Assembly: GCA_905479945.1 (NCBI GenBank)
Contig: CAJQOP010000025.1
Span: 1-64,000 of the forward strand
DNA: 64,000 bases
Direction of reading: 5' to 3'
DNA from: an uncultured Glaciecola sp.
GTDB taxonomy: Bacteria > Pseudomonadota > Gammaproteobacteria > Enterobacterales > Alteromonadaceae
The notes under the pieces were generated by a model. That model did no database searches. It saw only the letters and a program-made list of their open reading frames with translations, and was not told where the DNA came from. The position numbers and the translations under genes are program-made. This document shows, in pieces, positions 47,418 to 57,743 of the stretch (position 1 is the stretch's first letter; the number at the start of each line of letters is the position of its first letter).

Positions 47418-48359
47418 ATGGATATGTTGTTTGATTATATTTTCACCGTACAAGTTGCGATCATCGTTTTAGTTTTAGTATTGCTAAAAAGCAGTATTAA
47501 ATTTGTTCCTCAAAACCGCGCTTATGTGATTGAGCGTTTCGGTAAATTTCAGTCAACCAAAGAAGCTGGGTTGAATTTTATTATGCCCTTCATTGATCGC
47601 ATATCTGCCGATCGCTCTCTGAAAGAGCAAGCCGTTGACATTCAAGAGCAAAGTGCTATCACCAAAGACAACATCTCCTTAATGGTCGATGGTGTTTTAT
47701 ATTTCCGCGTAATGGACCCATATAAAGCAACTTATGGTGTAGAAGACTATGCATTTGCCGTAACTCAGTTAGCACAAACGACGATGCGTTCAGAGTTAGG
47801 TAAAATGGAATTAGATAAAACATTTGAAGAGCGAGATATATTAAATACGAATATTGTTACCTCGATTAACCAAGCCGCTGGCCCTTGGGGAATTCAGGTG
47901 ATGCGCTATGAGATCAAAGATATCATTCCACCTGGTTCTATAATGGAAGCGATGGAAGCACAAATGAAAGCAGAACGAGTCAAGCGCGCACAGATATTAG
48001 AATCTGAAGGTGATAGACAAGCTGCGATTAACAGAGCTGAAGGTGAAAAAGCCTCGGTAGTTCTCGCTGCTGAAGGTGAAAAGTCTGAGCAAATACTGCG
48101 AGCACAAGGTGAAGCATCAGCAATAATTGCGGTTGCCGAAGCACAAGCACAAGCAATCAATAAAGTGGGTGAAGCTGCAAATACTGAGTCAGGTCAAAAA
48201 GCGATTCAACTAGACTTAGCTACTAAAGCGATTGAAGCCAAGCAAGCTATTGCGAAAGAATCTAGCGTTGTATTGTTACCCGACTCAAGTACTGAAGCAG
48301 CGTCAGTCGTCGCTCAGGCAACAAGTATTATAAGTGCGCTAACTAAAAAAGGAGCCTGA
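47418..48359 (+). CDS. SPFH/Band 7 paraslipin (QmcA-like)
   Basis: 'VPQNRAYVIERFGKFQSTKEAGLNFIMPFID', 'LNTNIVTSINQAAGPWGIQVMRYEIKDIIPP'. Confidence 0.93.
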   Translation: MDMLFDYIFTVQVAIIVLVLVLLKSSIKFVPQNRAYVIERFGKFQSTKEAGLNFIMPFIDRISADRSLKEQAVDIQEQSAITKDNISLMVDGVLYFRVMDPYKATYGVEDYAFAVTQLAQTTMRSELGKMELDKTFEERDILNTNIVTSINQAAGPWGIQVMRYEIKDIIPPGSIMEAMEAQMKAERVKRAQILESEGDRQAAINRAEGEKASVVLAAEGEKSEQILRAQGEASAIIAVAEAQAQAINKVGEAANTESGQKAIQLDLATKAIEAKQAIAKESSVVLLPDSSTEAASVVAQATSIISALTKKGA

Positions 48360-48360
48360 T

Positions 48361-48825
48361 ATGGAATGGTTTGCTAACAACTTAATCGAAACAATATTAA
48401 TTATAGGTGTAGTGCTTTTAATCATTGAAATTGTGGTCTTAGGTTTTAGCACCTTTTTCCTATTCTTCACTGGCTTGGCTGCTGTAGCAACTGCAGCGAT
48501 TATGTGGGCAGGACTAATACCAGAGACTTACCTTTGGTCCTTAGCCTCCATTTCAGTATTCACTCTCGTCTTTGCACTCTTGCTTTGGAAACGATTAGCA
48601 AATATGCAAAAAGACGTTGACCATAAGCGGGCTGATTCCGACTTAATCGGTCATACCTTTGTGTTACTGGAAGACGTTGAAGCTGCCCTACCTATGAATC
48701 AAAAACCGAACTATCAATTTTCAGGTATTAGTTGGCACTTAAATGCCCATGAAGACTTGACGAAAGGTACCGTAGTTGAAGTAATCCAAGCGGATGTTGG
48801 TTCGTTGCTGATAAAAGCGAAGTAA
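48361..48825 (+). CDS. NfeD-family protein
   Basis: TM segments followed by OB-like C-terminal domain; directly coupled to paraslipin. Confidence 0.88.
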   Translation: MEWFANNLIETILIIGVVLLIIEIVVLGFSTFFLFFTGLAAVATAAIMWAGLIPETYLWSLASISVFTLVFALLLWKRLANMQKDVDHKRADSDLIGHTFVLLEDVEAALPMNQKPNYQFSGISWHLNAHEDLTKGTVVEVIQADVGSLLIKAK

Positions 48826-48998
48826 TGCGAAGCTAGTCCTCAGTTTTAGTTAATGTAAGGTTTTTGTCTTTTTTCCAATGAGCAAAACGTTAAGTTAGTG
48901 AACCAATAATAATGTGACAAAAATACTCATTGAGTGTGCGATCTTATTTGAAGTTCTAAACTAAGCGATGATACGTTTATTATAATAAGGAATTAAAG

Positions 48999-49349
48999 AT
49001 GAAAAGTTTTATGTTTATATACGAAGGTGGCGATCCCAATTGGCATGCAACGGCGCCTGCTGAAGAAATGAAGGCGCTGATGGCAAATTGGGAACAGTGG
49101 ATGCAAGCACTTGCTGAAAAAGGTCAATTAGTATCAGGCGGTGAGCCACTGCATTTTAGTGGCAAGCGTCTTGATGCAAATGGTTTGGTTACTGACATTG
49201 CCGCCGCAGAATTTAAAGATCTGGTAAGCGGTTATTCTGTAGTAGGAGCCCATAGCGTCTCAGAGGCAATCGAGATTGCTAAAACATGCCCTATATTTTC
49301 AGACAGTAGCGTTAAAGTTCAGATTAGAGAAGTTATCCCAATGGAATGA
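48999..49349 (+). CDS. YCII/DGPF-domain protein
   Basis: 'MKSFMFIYEGGDPNWHATAPAEEMKALMANWEQWMQALAEKGQLVSGGEPL'. Confidence 0.85.
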   Translation: MKSFMFIYEGGDPNWHATAPAEEMKALMANWEQWMQALAEKGQLVSGGEPLHFSGKRLDANGLVTDIAAAEFKDLVSGYSVVGAHSVSEAIEIAKTCPIFSDSSVKVQIREVIPME

Positions 49350-49383
49350 TTGAGTTGACCATTGGAACCTTTACTTTTGCTCG

Positions 49384-50688
49384 TTAAGTTCTGATAAATA
49401 ATGGCGACGTTTCGATGCTCTGTGTTTTTAATGAGCGTTCAAGTTGTCGCTTTAATCCCAACAATTCTTTTTCGTTCATACCTGCACGCTCAGCTTCATT
49501 GAAATAATGTTGCGCGTGCTCACTGCGACCATCCAATCCATTCACATAGCTCAACGCTGCATAAACTTGATAACTGTCTTTACAATAACTATTTGACGAT
49601 AAGTCTAATAATTTAGTTAAGGCTTCTTCAGTTTTGTTTGAGTGCGCCATTGAAATAGCTAAGTTAATCTCTACCATTGGCGAAGGTGAAACTCTCAACC
49701 ACGTCCTATAATGTAATTCGATTGCGGGCCAATCTGTTTTCATGAAATCGCTGGCCCGCAAATGCTCATGGGCAATAAGTGCTTCATATAAATATGGGCT
49801 ATCAAGTTCTCCTTTTACTTCCAAAGCATGAGATAACTCAGCGGTTCCTAGCATCGTGTGTTTATTTTTCCAAAGTGTCCTGTCCTGCAAGTTAAGCGGT
49901 ATCAATATTCCGTTGTCATCACACCTTGATTTCTGGCGCGCAAGATACAAATGCATTAATGCGACAAGAGAGTGGGAACCAGTAAGCCAATCTCGATGTT
50001 TCTTCAACAGCATATCTGCTAAATTTAAAGCTTCAATGCTCATTATGTTTGCTTCCTTTGCGGGATGCTGCTGAATATTCAAACCTTCGTTGAACAACAA
50101 ATACAACGCTCTGTGAAGAGAGCAAATTTGGTTGGCCGTTAGCAGCAAGAGATCTTGGGTGAAGCTGTGTTTTTTTAATTGAGAACGGGCTCTGTTTATT
50201 CTTTTTTTAGTATTATGCTCGCTGATTAACAAGGCTCGAGCAATTGCAGATACAGACATACCGCACACTATTTTCAATATAATAGGTAATAGATAGGCTG
50301 CTTTTAACTTGCTACAGGATAGCCATAACAGAAGCGTGAGCTGTTCGTCTTCAACGTTGTTTGGATATCCAAACTCCGTTTCCAATTTAGTTGGCAAGGT
50401 CCAGTTTGATAGTATTGCTGTTGGCAATGATTGCGCATATCGCGCTCGCACTTTGCTGCTTCGTAACATATCATAAGCTTTGTTTTTTGCTGTAAGGGCT
50501 AGCCATGCTGAAGGGTTTTCAGGGACTGAACTTGATGACCATGAACGCAATGCTTGTTCAAAACTATCTTGAACGATGTCTTCAACTAGATCCAAATTTG
50601 CTGAACCCAGCACTCGCAATAAAATTGCGATTAGTCTTGAATGTTCAGTCTTATAAATCCCTGATATTATGAGCGCTGCTTGATCCAT
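49384..50688 (-). CDS. ECF RNA polymerase sigma factor with long C-terminal extension (ECF42/DUF6596-like)
   Basis: 'SRLIAILLRVLGSANLDLVEDIVQDSFEQALRSW', 'SVSAIARALLISEHNTKKRINRARSQLKK', 'ALYLLFNEGLNI'. Confidence 0.9.
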   Translation of the reverse strand: MDQAALIISGIYKTEHSRLIAILLRVLGSANLDLVEDIVQDSFEQALRSWSSSSVPENPSAWLALTAKNKAYDMLRSSKVRARYAQSLPTAILSNWTLPTKLETEFGYPNNVEDEQLTLLLWLSCSKLKAAYLLPIILKIVCGMSVSAIARALLISEHNTKKRINRARSQLKKHSFTQDLLLLTANQICSLHRALYLLFNEGLNIQQHPAKEANIMSIEALNLADMLLKKHRDWLTGSHSLVALMHLYLARQKSRCDDNGILIPLNLQDRTLWKNKHTMLGTAELSHALEVKGELDSPYLYEALIAHEHLRASDFMKTDWPAIELHYRTWLRVSPSPMVEINLAISMAHSNKTEEALTKLLDLSSNSYCKDSYQVYAALSYVNGLDGRSEHAQHYFNEAERAGMNEKELLGLKRQLERSLKTQSIETSPLFIRT

Positions 50689-50934
50689 CAGTCGAATTTC
50701 TTTTGCAAATGAGTACTTGGATTTGAATAAATATAGCAGAATTTAGTTAATATGTTTGTCGTTGAAAATAGTATTCTAAACATTGTGAATTCTGACTCAC
50801 CATAAGTGTGAACGACATTACATTTTGGTAATGTTGAGATACTAACATTATGTGCCTGATTGAAATAAAATAGAGTGTAATCGGGTCTGCTACTCACCCG
50901 AAAGTTTAATGTCCTAACGAGCAAAGAGGAAACT

Positions 50935-51384
50935 GTGAATAATTATCAAAAATCTAAAGAAGTAATTTCAACATTAACGGCTGAACAATTCAGAGTAACC
51001 CAAGAAAATGGTACTGAACGCCCTGGCACAGGCGAGTTATTAAATAACACCTCGCTTGGCATATACGTTGATATCGTCTCTGGTGAGCCTTTGTTCGCAT
51101 CATCTGCCAAATATGAATCAGGTTGCGGCTGGCCAAGCTTTACTAAAGCGATTGACCCAGTTAATGTAAACGAAATTACTGATACAACGCATGGTATGAC
51201 ACGTACTGAGGTGCGTTCAACTCATGGCGATAGTCACTTGGGGCACGTGTTTCCCGACGGGCCACAAGACCAAGGCGGCCTGCGCTATTGTATTAATTCT
51301 GCTTCATTACGTTTTGTACCCAAAGGCGAAATGGTAAGTGAAGGCTATGAAGCCTATTTGAATCAAGTTGAGGATATTTCCTAA
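50935..51384 (+). CDS. msrB: Peptide-methionine (R)-S-oxide reductase MsrB
   Basis: '[19 protein letters not shown]', '[11 protein letters not shown]', '[27 protein letters not shown]'. Confidence 0.95.
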   Translation: MNNYQKSKEVISTLTAEQFRVTQENGTERPGTGELLNNTSLGIYVDIVSGEPLFASSAKYESGCGWPSFTKAIDPVNVNEITDTTHGMTRTEVRSTHGDSHLGHVFPDGPQDQGGLRYCINSASLRFVPKGEMVSEGYEAYLNQVEDIS

Positions 51385-51881
51385 TGGCAAATGAACGTGC
51401 AGTATTAGCCGGTGGCTGTTTTTGGGGTATGCAAGATCTTATACGCAAGCGCCCTGGCATCATTTCGACGCGTGTTGGTTATACGGGTGGTGAGGTGAAA
51501 AATGCAACTTACCGGAATCATGGCACCCATGCTGAAGGTATAGAAATTATGTTTGATAATGAGATAGTTAGTTATCGACAAATTCTGGCCTTTTTCTTTC
51601 AGATACATGATCCTAGCACTGAAAATAGGCAAGGCAACGACACCGGTGTTTCTTATCGTTCAGCTATTTATTATGTGTCTGACGAGCAACATGCTGAAGC
51701 CTTGAGAACAATAATTGAAGTAGATGCATCAGGATTATGGCCAGGAAAAGTGGTAACTGAAGTAGAACCCGCTGGTGATTTTTGGGACGCTGAGCCGGAA
51801 CACCAAGATTATTTGGAAACGCGCCCCAACGGCTACACTTGCCACTTTGTCAGACCTGACTGGATATTACCCGAGAGTTAA
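51384..51881 (+). CDS. msrA: Peptide-methionine (S)-S-oxide reductase MsrA
   Basis: '[21 protein letters not shown]', '[13 protein letters not shown]', '[10 protein letters not shown]'. Confidence 0.95.
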   Translation: MANERAVLAGGCFWGMQDLIRKRPGIISTRVGYTGGEVKNATYRNHGTHAEGIEIMFDNEIVSYRQILAFFFQIHDPSTENRQGNDTGVSYRSAIYYVSDEQHAEALRTIIEVDASGLWPGKVVTEVEPAGDFWDAEPEHQDYLETRPNGYTCHFVRPDWILPES

Positions 51882-51956
51882 AAGTAAGATTACAATAATA
51901 TGTGTTCTAACAATTTAACTAAAAAAATTGTCGAAACAATTAAACAAGGTACATAA

Positions 51957-53024
51957 ATGATTTCAAAAGCACATGTTATTTTGATTACGGCTTCCATAGG
52001 TATGCTTAGCGCTTGTGGGCAAAAAGTCGCGCCTGAAAAAGCAGAGGTCATTCGACCGGCTAAGTTGATTGAAGTAACTGAGTCTTCGAATATCAAAAAT
52101 TTCAACTTTCCTGCTGTTGTTGAGGCATTAAGTTCTAAAGAATTAACTTTTCAAGTTTCTGGGCAAATTGAAAAACTCAATGTGCGAGAAGGTTCAGAGG
52201 TTAAAAAAGGTGATGTATTAGCAACGTTGGTACAACGAGATTTCACAAACAAACTAAAAACGGCACAAACACAGTTTGATGCAGCAAAATTAGACTTTGA
52301 GCGCGCAGAGCGACTCATAGTAGAAAATGCCATTGCTCAGACGGTATATGACCAACGTTTAACCCTCTTGAACGTTACTACTGCGCAGCTAGACACTGCC
52401 AATAAAGCCGTGGAAGACACGGTTTTATTATCGCCGTTTGACGGTGTGGTAGCGGTCAAACATGCAAAAGAGCTTGACACTGTAGGTCCATCTCAAGCCG
52501 TTTTTACACTTCAGACTGAAGGTGCGGCCGAGGCGCGGGTAAAAATACCTGCGAGTTTAGTCACACATGCAAAACAAATTGTACCTATTGAGACAGTTGT
52601 GGTTTTAGACTCTGCTAGTCAATACGAGATACCGGCAGAACTTGTTGCTACAACTACTTTAGCCGATGAACGTTCGCAAACCTTTGATGTGCGTTTTGGT
52701 TTTACTCCGCCTGAAGAGTTAACCATCTTACCTGGAATGACGGGTGTTGTTAAAGTAAGCCTAAGATTAACCTCAGATGTTAAAAGTGCTGGGCAAATTG
52801 CCATTCCCTTAAGCGCAGTATTGTCTGATAGTGATGGCCAATTTGTATGGAAAGTAGATACTCAAACCATGACAGTTGCTAGGCAGAATATCCAAGTTGG
52901 CGCAGGTGTAGGCGAAACGCTGGCGATCGATGCTGGTTTGGTTGCAGGAGACACCATTGTTGGAGCGGGTGCTTCGTATTTGAACGAAGGCATGAAAATC
53001 CGCCGTTTAGAAACTAAAAACTAG
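51957..53024 (+). CDS. RND efflux periplasmic adaptor (membrane fusion protein)
   Basis: lipobox 'LSACGQ', 'VSGQIEKLNVREGSEVKKGDVLATL', 'DTVLLSPFDGVVA'. Confidence 0.93.
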   Translation: MISKAHVILITASIGMLSACGQKVAPEKAEVIRPAKLIEVTESSNIKNFNFPAVVEALSSKELTFQVSGQIEKLNVREGSEVKKGDVLATLVQRDFTNKLKTAQTQFDAAKLDFERAERLIVENAIAQTVYDQRLTLLNVTTAQLDTANKAVEDTVLLSPFDGVVAVKHAKELDTVGPSQAVFTLQTEGAAEARVKIPASLVTHAKQIVPIETVVVLDSASQYEIPAELVATTTLADERSQTFDVRFGFTPPEELTILPGMTGVVKVSLRLTSDVKSAGQIAIPLSAVLSDSDGQFVWKVDTQTMTVARQNIQVGAGVGETLAIDAGLVAGDTIVGAGASYLNEGMKIRRLETKN

Positions 53025-53067
53025 AAAACTCACCAGACTTCAAGCTTAAAGCAACAGGAATTATTTT

Positions 53068-56000
53068 ATGAATCCAGGAATTTTTGCGATGAAGAATCGT
53101 TTGATAACGATCATTGTTATTCTTGCGTCGCTGGCAGGTGGTTGGAATGCCTACAAAAACATGTCTCGTTTTGAAGATCCCGAGTTCACCATCAGAACTG
53201 CAGTTATTATAACCCAATATCCAGGTGCCACACCTACAGAAGTAGCAAATGAGATCACCGAACCACTAGAATCAGCAATTCAACAAATGCAGGAAGTTGA
53301 AAGCTTGGAGTCTACCTCATCTGCGGGTTTATCAAGAATTAACGTAGAAATAAAATATGAATTCTCACCTTCCAAACCGGCTTTACAGGCTATCTGGTCA
53401 AAACTTCGTAACAAGGTCAATGATGCGCAGTCTGCGTTGCCACCAGGCGCCCTTCCCTCAATCGTAAACGATGACTTTGGTGATGTTTATGGCGTGTATT
53501 ATCTCTTAACAGGTGATGGTTACACCTACAAAGAGCTTGAAGACTACGCCAAAAAGTTGCGGACAGATGTGTTAAGTGTTGACGGCGTCGCAAAAGTATC
53601 CCTATCAGGGCTGCAAAAAGAAGCAATATACGTTGAAGTTTCTCGCGAACGAGCGGCAGCTTTAGGCCAATCGATTAATAATATATATCAGCAGCTTGAG
53701 AAACAAAATGCGGTCAGCCCAGCAGGTAACGTTCTGGCGGGAAATCGCCGCTTAATTATTCAGCCTTCAGGCTCAATTGATTCAGTTGAAGAAATCAAGA
53801 ATATGGTGGTTGCGACGGATAACGAAGGCACACTCCTCTATTTACGAGACATAGCCTCTGTTGAAAGAGCCTATAAAACTCCACTTACTGATGAAATTCG
53901 CTACAACGGAAAGCCTGCAATCGGCTTTGGTATTTCAAATGTAACGGGCGCAAATGTGGTGAAAATGGGTAACGCCATTGATACAAAAATTGCCAGCGTT
54001 GAGAACCAAAGACCTATCGGGATTGAAATTCATGAGTACTACCATCAAGGAAAAATTACCGATGACGCAGTACATAATTTTATATTAAATGTCGTAGCGG
54101 CTCTTGTCATAGTGCTTATTACCTTGTTTTTCTTCATGGGATTAAAGTCGTCAATTATCATTGGCGCGACCCTAGTCATTACTATTGCAGCAACACTTGC
54201 CACCATGTATTTGATTGGTATTCCTATGCACAGAATTTCCTTAGGCGCGCTTATTATCGCCCTAGGAATGTTAGTAGATAACGCAATAGTAGTTACCGAC
54301 GGGATATTAGTAGGCACTCAACGAGGTGAGAAGAAGCTCGATATCGTCAAGAAGATAGTTAGCCGATCAATTTGGCCGCTATTGGGTGGAACCCTAGTCG
54401 GAATACTTGCTTTCGCACCTATTGGTTTAGCGCCTGGCTCTACTGCCGAATATACTGGCCATTTGTTTTGGGTGGTGATGATTTCGCTAATGTACAGCTG
54501 GTTATTCGCCATTACAGTCGTACCATTCTTGGCTGATTTAATGTTTAAAGAAGTTCCCGCTCCAGCAGAGGAACCGAAAGACGGTAAATTAATGGCAGCT
54601 TATAAAGAATTCATGCGCAAAGTGCTGAAGGTACGCTGGCTACCAATTGGTGCAGCAGTAGCATTGTTCGCAATCTCTGTATGGGGTTTCCAGTTTGTGA
54701 AGTCTGGCTTTTTTCCAACTTCTACCACGCCACAAGTAGTGGTAGATTATTGGTTACCTGAGGGCACTGACATCACTCAGACCAAAGCCGACATGCTAAA
54801 AATTGAAGCCGAACTTATCACATACGACGGTATTGCAGATGTTCAAACCCTTATAGGTAAAGGGACTCTGCGCTACATGCTGGTATATGGCTCAGAGAGC
54901 GGAAACTCTGCGTATGGGCAATTATTGTTGAAAGTAGAAAGCTACGGAGCGATCGCAGGCCTTATCCCTAAAGTTCAAGCATATTTAGATGTAGCTTACC
55001 CAAATGCGCAAGCTAAAGTGTGGCAATTTGAATTAGGCCCAGGTGGTGGTTCGAAAATTGAAGCCGAGTTTAGCGGACCTGATCCAGCCGCACTGAGGCG
55101 TCTGGCTGATAAAGCAAAAGCGATTATGACAGCTGACGGTGGCGCAATTTCTATAAAAGACAATTGGCGACAGCCCGTCAGTATCATTGAACCCGTTTAT
55201 TCTTCAAACAAAGGGCGCCGTCTAGGTATATCGCGCCAAGATCTTTCAAGCTCCTTATTAACTAACTTTTCTGGCCGCTCTGTAGGTGTTTATCGAGAAG
55301 GTGATACTCTTATTCCGATCATCGCTCGTGCACCAGAATCAGAACGTCTCAATGCTGAATCAATCGGGCAAATTCAAATTATTAGTCCAGCGACGGGTGT
55401 TTCTGTGCCTCTAGAGCAAGTGGTAGATAGCATTAATATGGTATGGCGAAACTCATTGTTATTAAGAGAAGACAGAGTGTGGAGGATCAAAGCACAAGCT
55501 GATCCAGTAGCTGGAGACTTAGCATCTGATCTTCAGGGGCGTGTAAGTCCACAAATTGACGCAATTGAACTACCACCAGGCGTAACACTTGAGTGGGGTG
55601 GAGAGCTTGGCAATAGTAGTGAAGCCAAAGGAGATTTAGCCAGTACTATTCCCATGGGTTTATTAGCTATGGTTTTAGTTGTGGTCATTCTGTTTAACAG
55701 ATTAAGACAGCCCTTGGTGATTTGGTTAGTTGTGCCACTTGCCCTGATTGGTGTTGTTTTAGGGCTTGTTGTTACCGGCACGCCAATGGAGTTTATGGCT
55801 ATCCTCGGACTCCTCTCCTTGTCGGGTTTACTTATTAAGAATGCCATCGTATTGGTTGATCAAATGGATATAGAAATAGCCGAAGGAAAAGCAAGATTTG
55901 ACGCAGTGGTAGATTCAGCGGCAAGCAGAGTTCGTCCGGTAATGATGGGCGCGCTTACTACAGTGCTGGGAGTTATTCCGCTATTTGGCGATGCTTTCTT

Positions 56001-56124
56001 CAAGTCTATGGCCGTTGTATTAGTCTTTGGTTTGACCTTTGCCACAGTGCTTACCTTGATTGTTGTCCCTGCTCTGTATGCAGTAATCTTTAAAATTAAA
56101 AATTCTGAAAGTGAGGTGGTCTAA
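53068..56124 (+). CDS. RND efflux permease (HAE-type)
   Basis: ~1018 aa, 'ITQYPGATPTEVANEITEPLESAI', 'GALIIALGMLVDNAIVVTDGI'. Confidence 0.95.
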   Translation: MNPGIFAMKNRLITIIVILASLAGGWNAYKNMSRFEDPEFTIRTAVIITQYPGATPTEVANEITEPLESAIQQMQEVESLESTSSAGLSRINVEIKYEFSPSKPALQAIWSKLRNKVNDAQSALPPGALPSIVNDDFGDVYGVYYLLTGDGYTYKELEDYAKKLRTDVLSVDGVAKVSLSGLQKEAIYVEVSRERAAALGQSINNIYQQLEKQNAVSPAGNVLAGNRRLIIQPSGSIDSVEEIKNMVVATDNEGTLLYLRDIASVERAYKTPLTDEIRYNGKPAIGFGISNVTGANVVKMGNAIDTKIASVENQRPIGIEIHEYYHQGKITDDAVHNFILNVVAALVIVLITLFFFMGLKSSIIIGATLVITIAATLATMYLIGIPMHRISLGALIIALGMLVDNAIVVTDGILVGTQRGEKKLDIVKKIVSRSIWPLLGGTLVGILAFAPIGLAPGSTAEYTGHLFWVVMISLMYSWLFAITVVPFLADLMFKEVPAPAEEPKDGKLMAAYKEFMRKVLKVRWLPIGAAVALFAISVWGFQFVKSGFFPTSTTPQVVVDYWLPEGTDITQTKADMLKIEAELITYDGIADVQTLIGKGTLRYMLVYGSESGNSAYGQLLLKVESYGAIAGLIPKVQAYLDVAYPNAQAKVWQFELGPGGGSKIEAEFSGPDPAALRRLADKAKAIMTADGGAISIKDNWRQPVSIIEPVYSSNKGRRLGISRQDLSSSLLTNFSGRSVGVYREGDTLIPIIARAPESERLNAESIGQIQIISPATGVSVPLEQVVDSINMVWRNSLLLREDRVWRIKAQADPVAGDLASDLQGRVSPQIDAIELPPGVTLEWGGELGNSSEAKGDLASTIPMGLLAMVLVVVILFNRLRQPLVIWLVVPLALIGVVLGLVVTGTPMEFMAILGLLSLSGLLIKNAIVLVDQMDIEIAEGKARFDAVVDSAASRVRPVMMGALTTVLGVIPLFGDAFFKSMAVVLVFGLTFATVLTLIVVPALYAVIFKIKNSESEVV

Positions 56125-57585
56125 TGCCATTTACGAGAGCATCGTGCATAAGAAGGCCATTAACAACAAAACTGCCCGTTAATCAGCTTTTCAAAACAAC
56201 GGCTATAGCAGTCTGCATCGCCACATTAGTAAGTGGCTGTGCAACAAGCAGTTTATCTCGGGTCGAAGACGCAAAGGCAGCGACCGCTGCAAGCTTGCCC
56301 GATTTGCCGAGTCAGTGGCTTTCAATACAACAGCGTAATGGTGATGTAAAAGTCAGCTGGCTAGAAAAATTAGATGACCCAGCTCTGGAATCATTTGTTT
56401 TAGAAGCGCAAAAAAACAACCGTAATTTACAAGCAATGGCTGCCAGTGTTGATGGCGCTAGAGCACTCGCTAATCAAGCTGCCTCTTCATTATCTCCTCA
56501 GTTAAGCGCAAGCTTGGGAAATACATCTGGCGGAGCGCTTGAAGGAAGTGGCAGTAATAATTTTAATGTTGGTCTGCAAGCAAGTTGGGAAGCCGATCTT
56601 TGGGGGCGAATACGTTCTGGTAACCTTGCAGCTAAACAGAACGTAGTAGCGGCTGAAGCAGAATATAAGTTCGCGCAATATTCGCTTGCAGCTGGTGTCG
56701 CAAAAACCTATTTCGTTGCAATTGAAGCTAATAAACAGCTTGAAATAGCGCAGAGAAGTGTAGATACCGTAGTAGAAACCAATCGTATTGTGCAGTTGCA
56801 GTTCGACAATGGTTTAGCCAATCAACAAAATATATCCTTAGCCAAGGCTGATCTAGCTAGTGCACAAGATAGCTAGTGCACAAGATAGCTTGGTCTCAAG
56901 TAAGGCGGGTCAGCGAGACGCTACTCGCTCCCTTGAGTTACTTTTGGGAAGATACCCCGGTGCAGAGTTAAGCGTTGTTCAAGCGCTGCCATCTTTGCCA
57001 GCCGCTCTGCCTACTGGTATTCCATCACAACTTTTGGAACGCAGGCCTGACGTTGTCGCTGCTGAACGAAAAGTAGCCGCTGCGTATAATCGAGTGGATG
57101 CAGCTAAAGCCGCCAAGTTACCGAATTTGTCTTTGAGTGGTTCGTTGGGTGGTACGTCCAACTCTCTCAGTAATATTCTAAACCCTACTAATTTAGCATG
57201 GCAAGCAATAGGCAGTTTAGTGGCGCCCATTATTGATGGCGGGCGATTAGATGCACAAGTTGAAGCTGCAACAGCAGATCAAGAAGCCGCTGTTGCGGGC
57301 TATGCTCAAGTGGCACTGAATGCCTTTGCTGATGTTGAAAAGGCACTAGATCAAGGCTCGGTATTAAGAGAGCGCATGACGGCATTGACTACCGTACTAG
57401 TGGAGTCGGAAAAGGCATTGAAAATTGCCAACCTGCAATTCAATGAAGGCGAAATAAGCCTATTGGATGTGCTGATACTGCAACAACGAGTATTTTCGGC
57501 TCGCAGTAAATTATTATCCATCAACCGCGCATCATTAACGCAGTTTGTTGACTTAAATTTGGCACTGGGTGGAAGTTGGTACTAA
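56124..57585 (+). pseudogene. TolC/NodT-family outer membrane factor, frameshifted by a 16-bp tandem duplication (ORF fragments 56124-56876 and 56860-57585)
   Basis: fragments encode the N- and C-halves of one OMF; removing one 16-bp copy gives 1446 bp (482 codons) and reads ...AKADLASAQDSLVSSKAGQRDATRSLELLLGRYPG... Confidence 0.92.
56854..56890 (+). repeat. 16-bp tandem duplication (GCTAGTGCACAAGATA x2, 56856-56887)
   Basis: period-16 tract of 37 bp read directly. Confidence 0.97.
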
Positions 57586-57743
57586 GGTACTTAGCTATTC
57601 CGCATTCCCAGTCATGCCTCGAAAGCGGGCAAGCAGTAAAAAAGTAATTTTAGCCAATTGATAATGTGTTTAAGCCTATGAAAAAAGCGCAAACAAAGAG
57701 AATTTCAGTAGTGGTATACTCAAAAATAAGAATTGCGTAAAGG

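Noticed and set aside
55533-55847. 104-aa minus ORF within the RND permease
   Set aside because: Antisense shadow; no domain signal.
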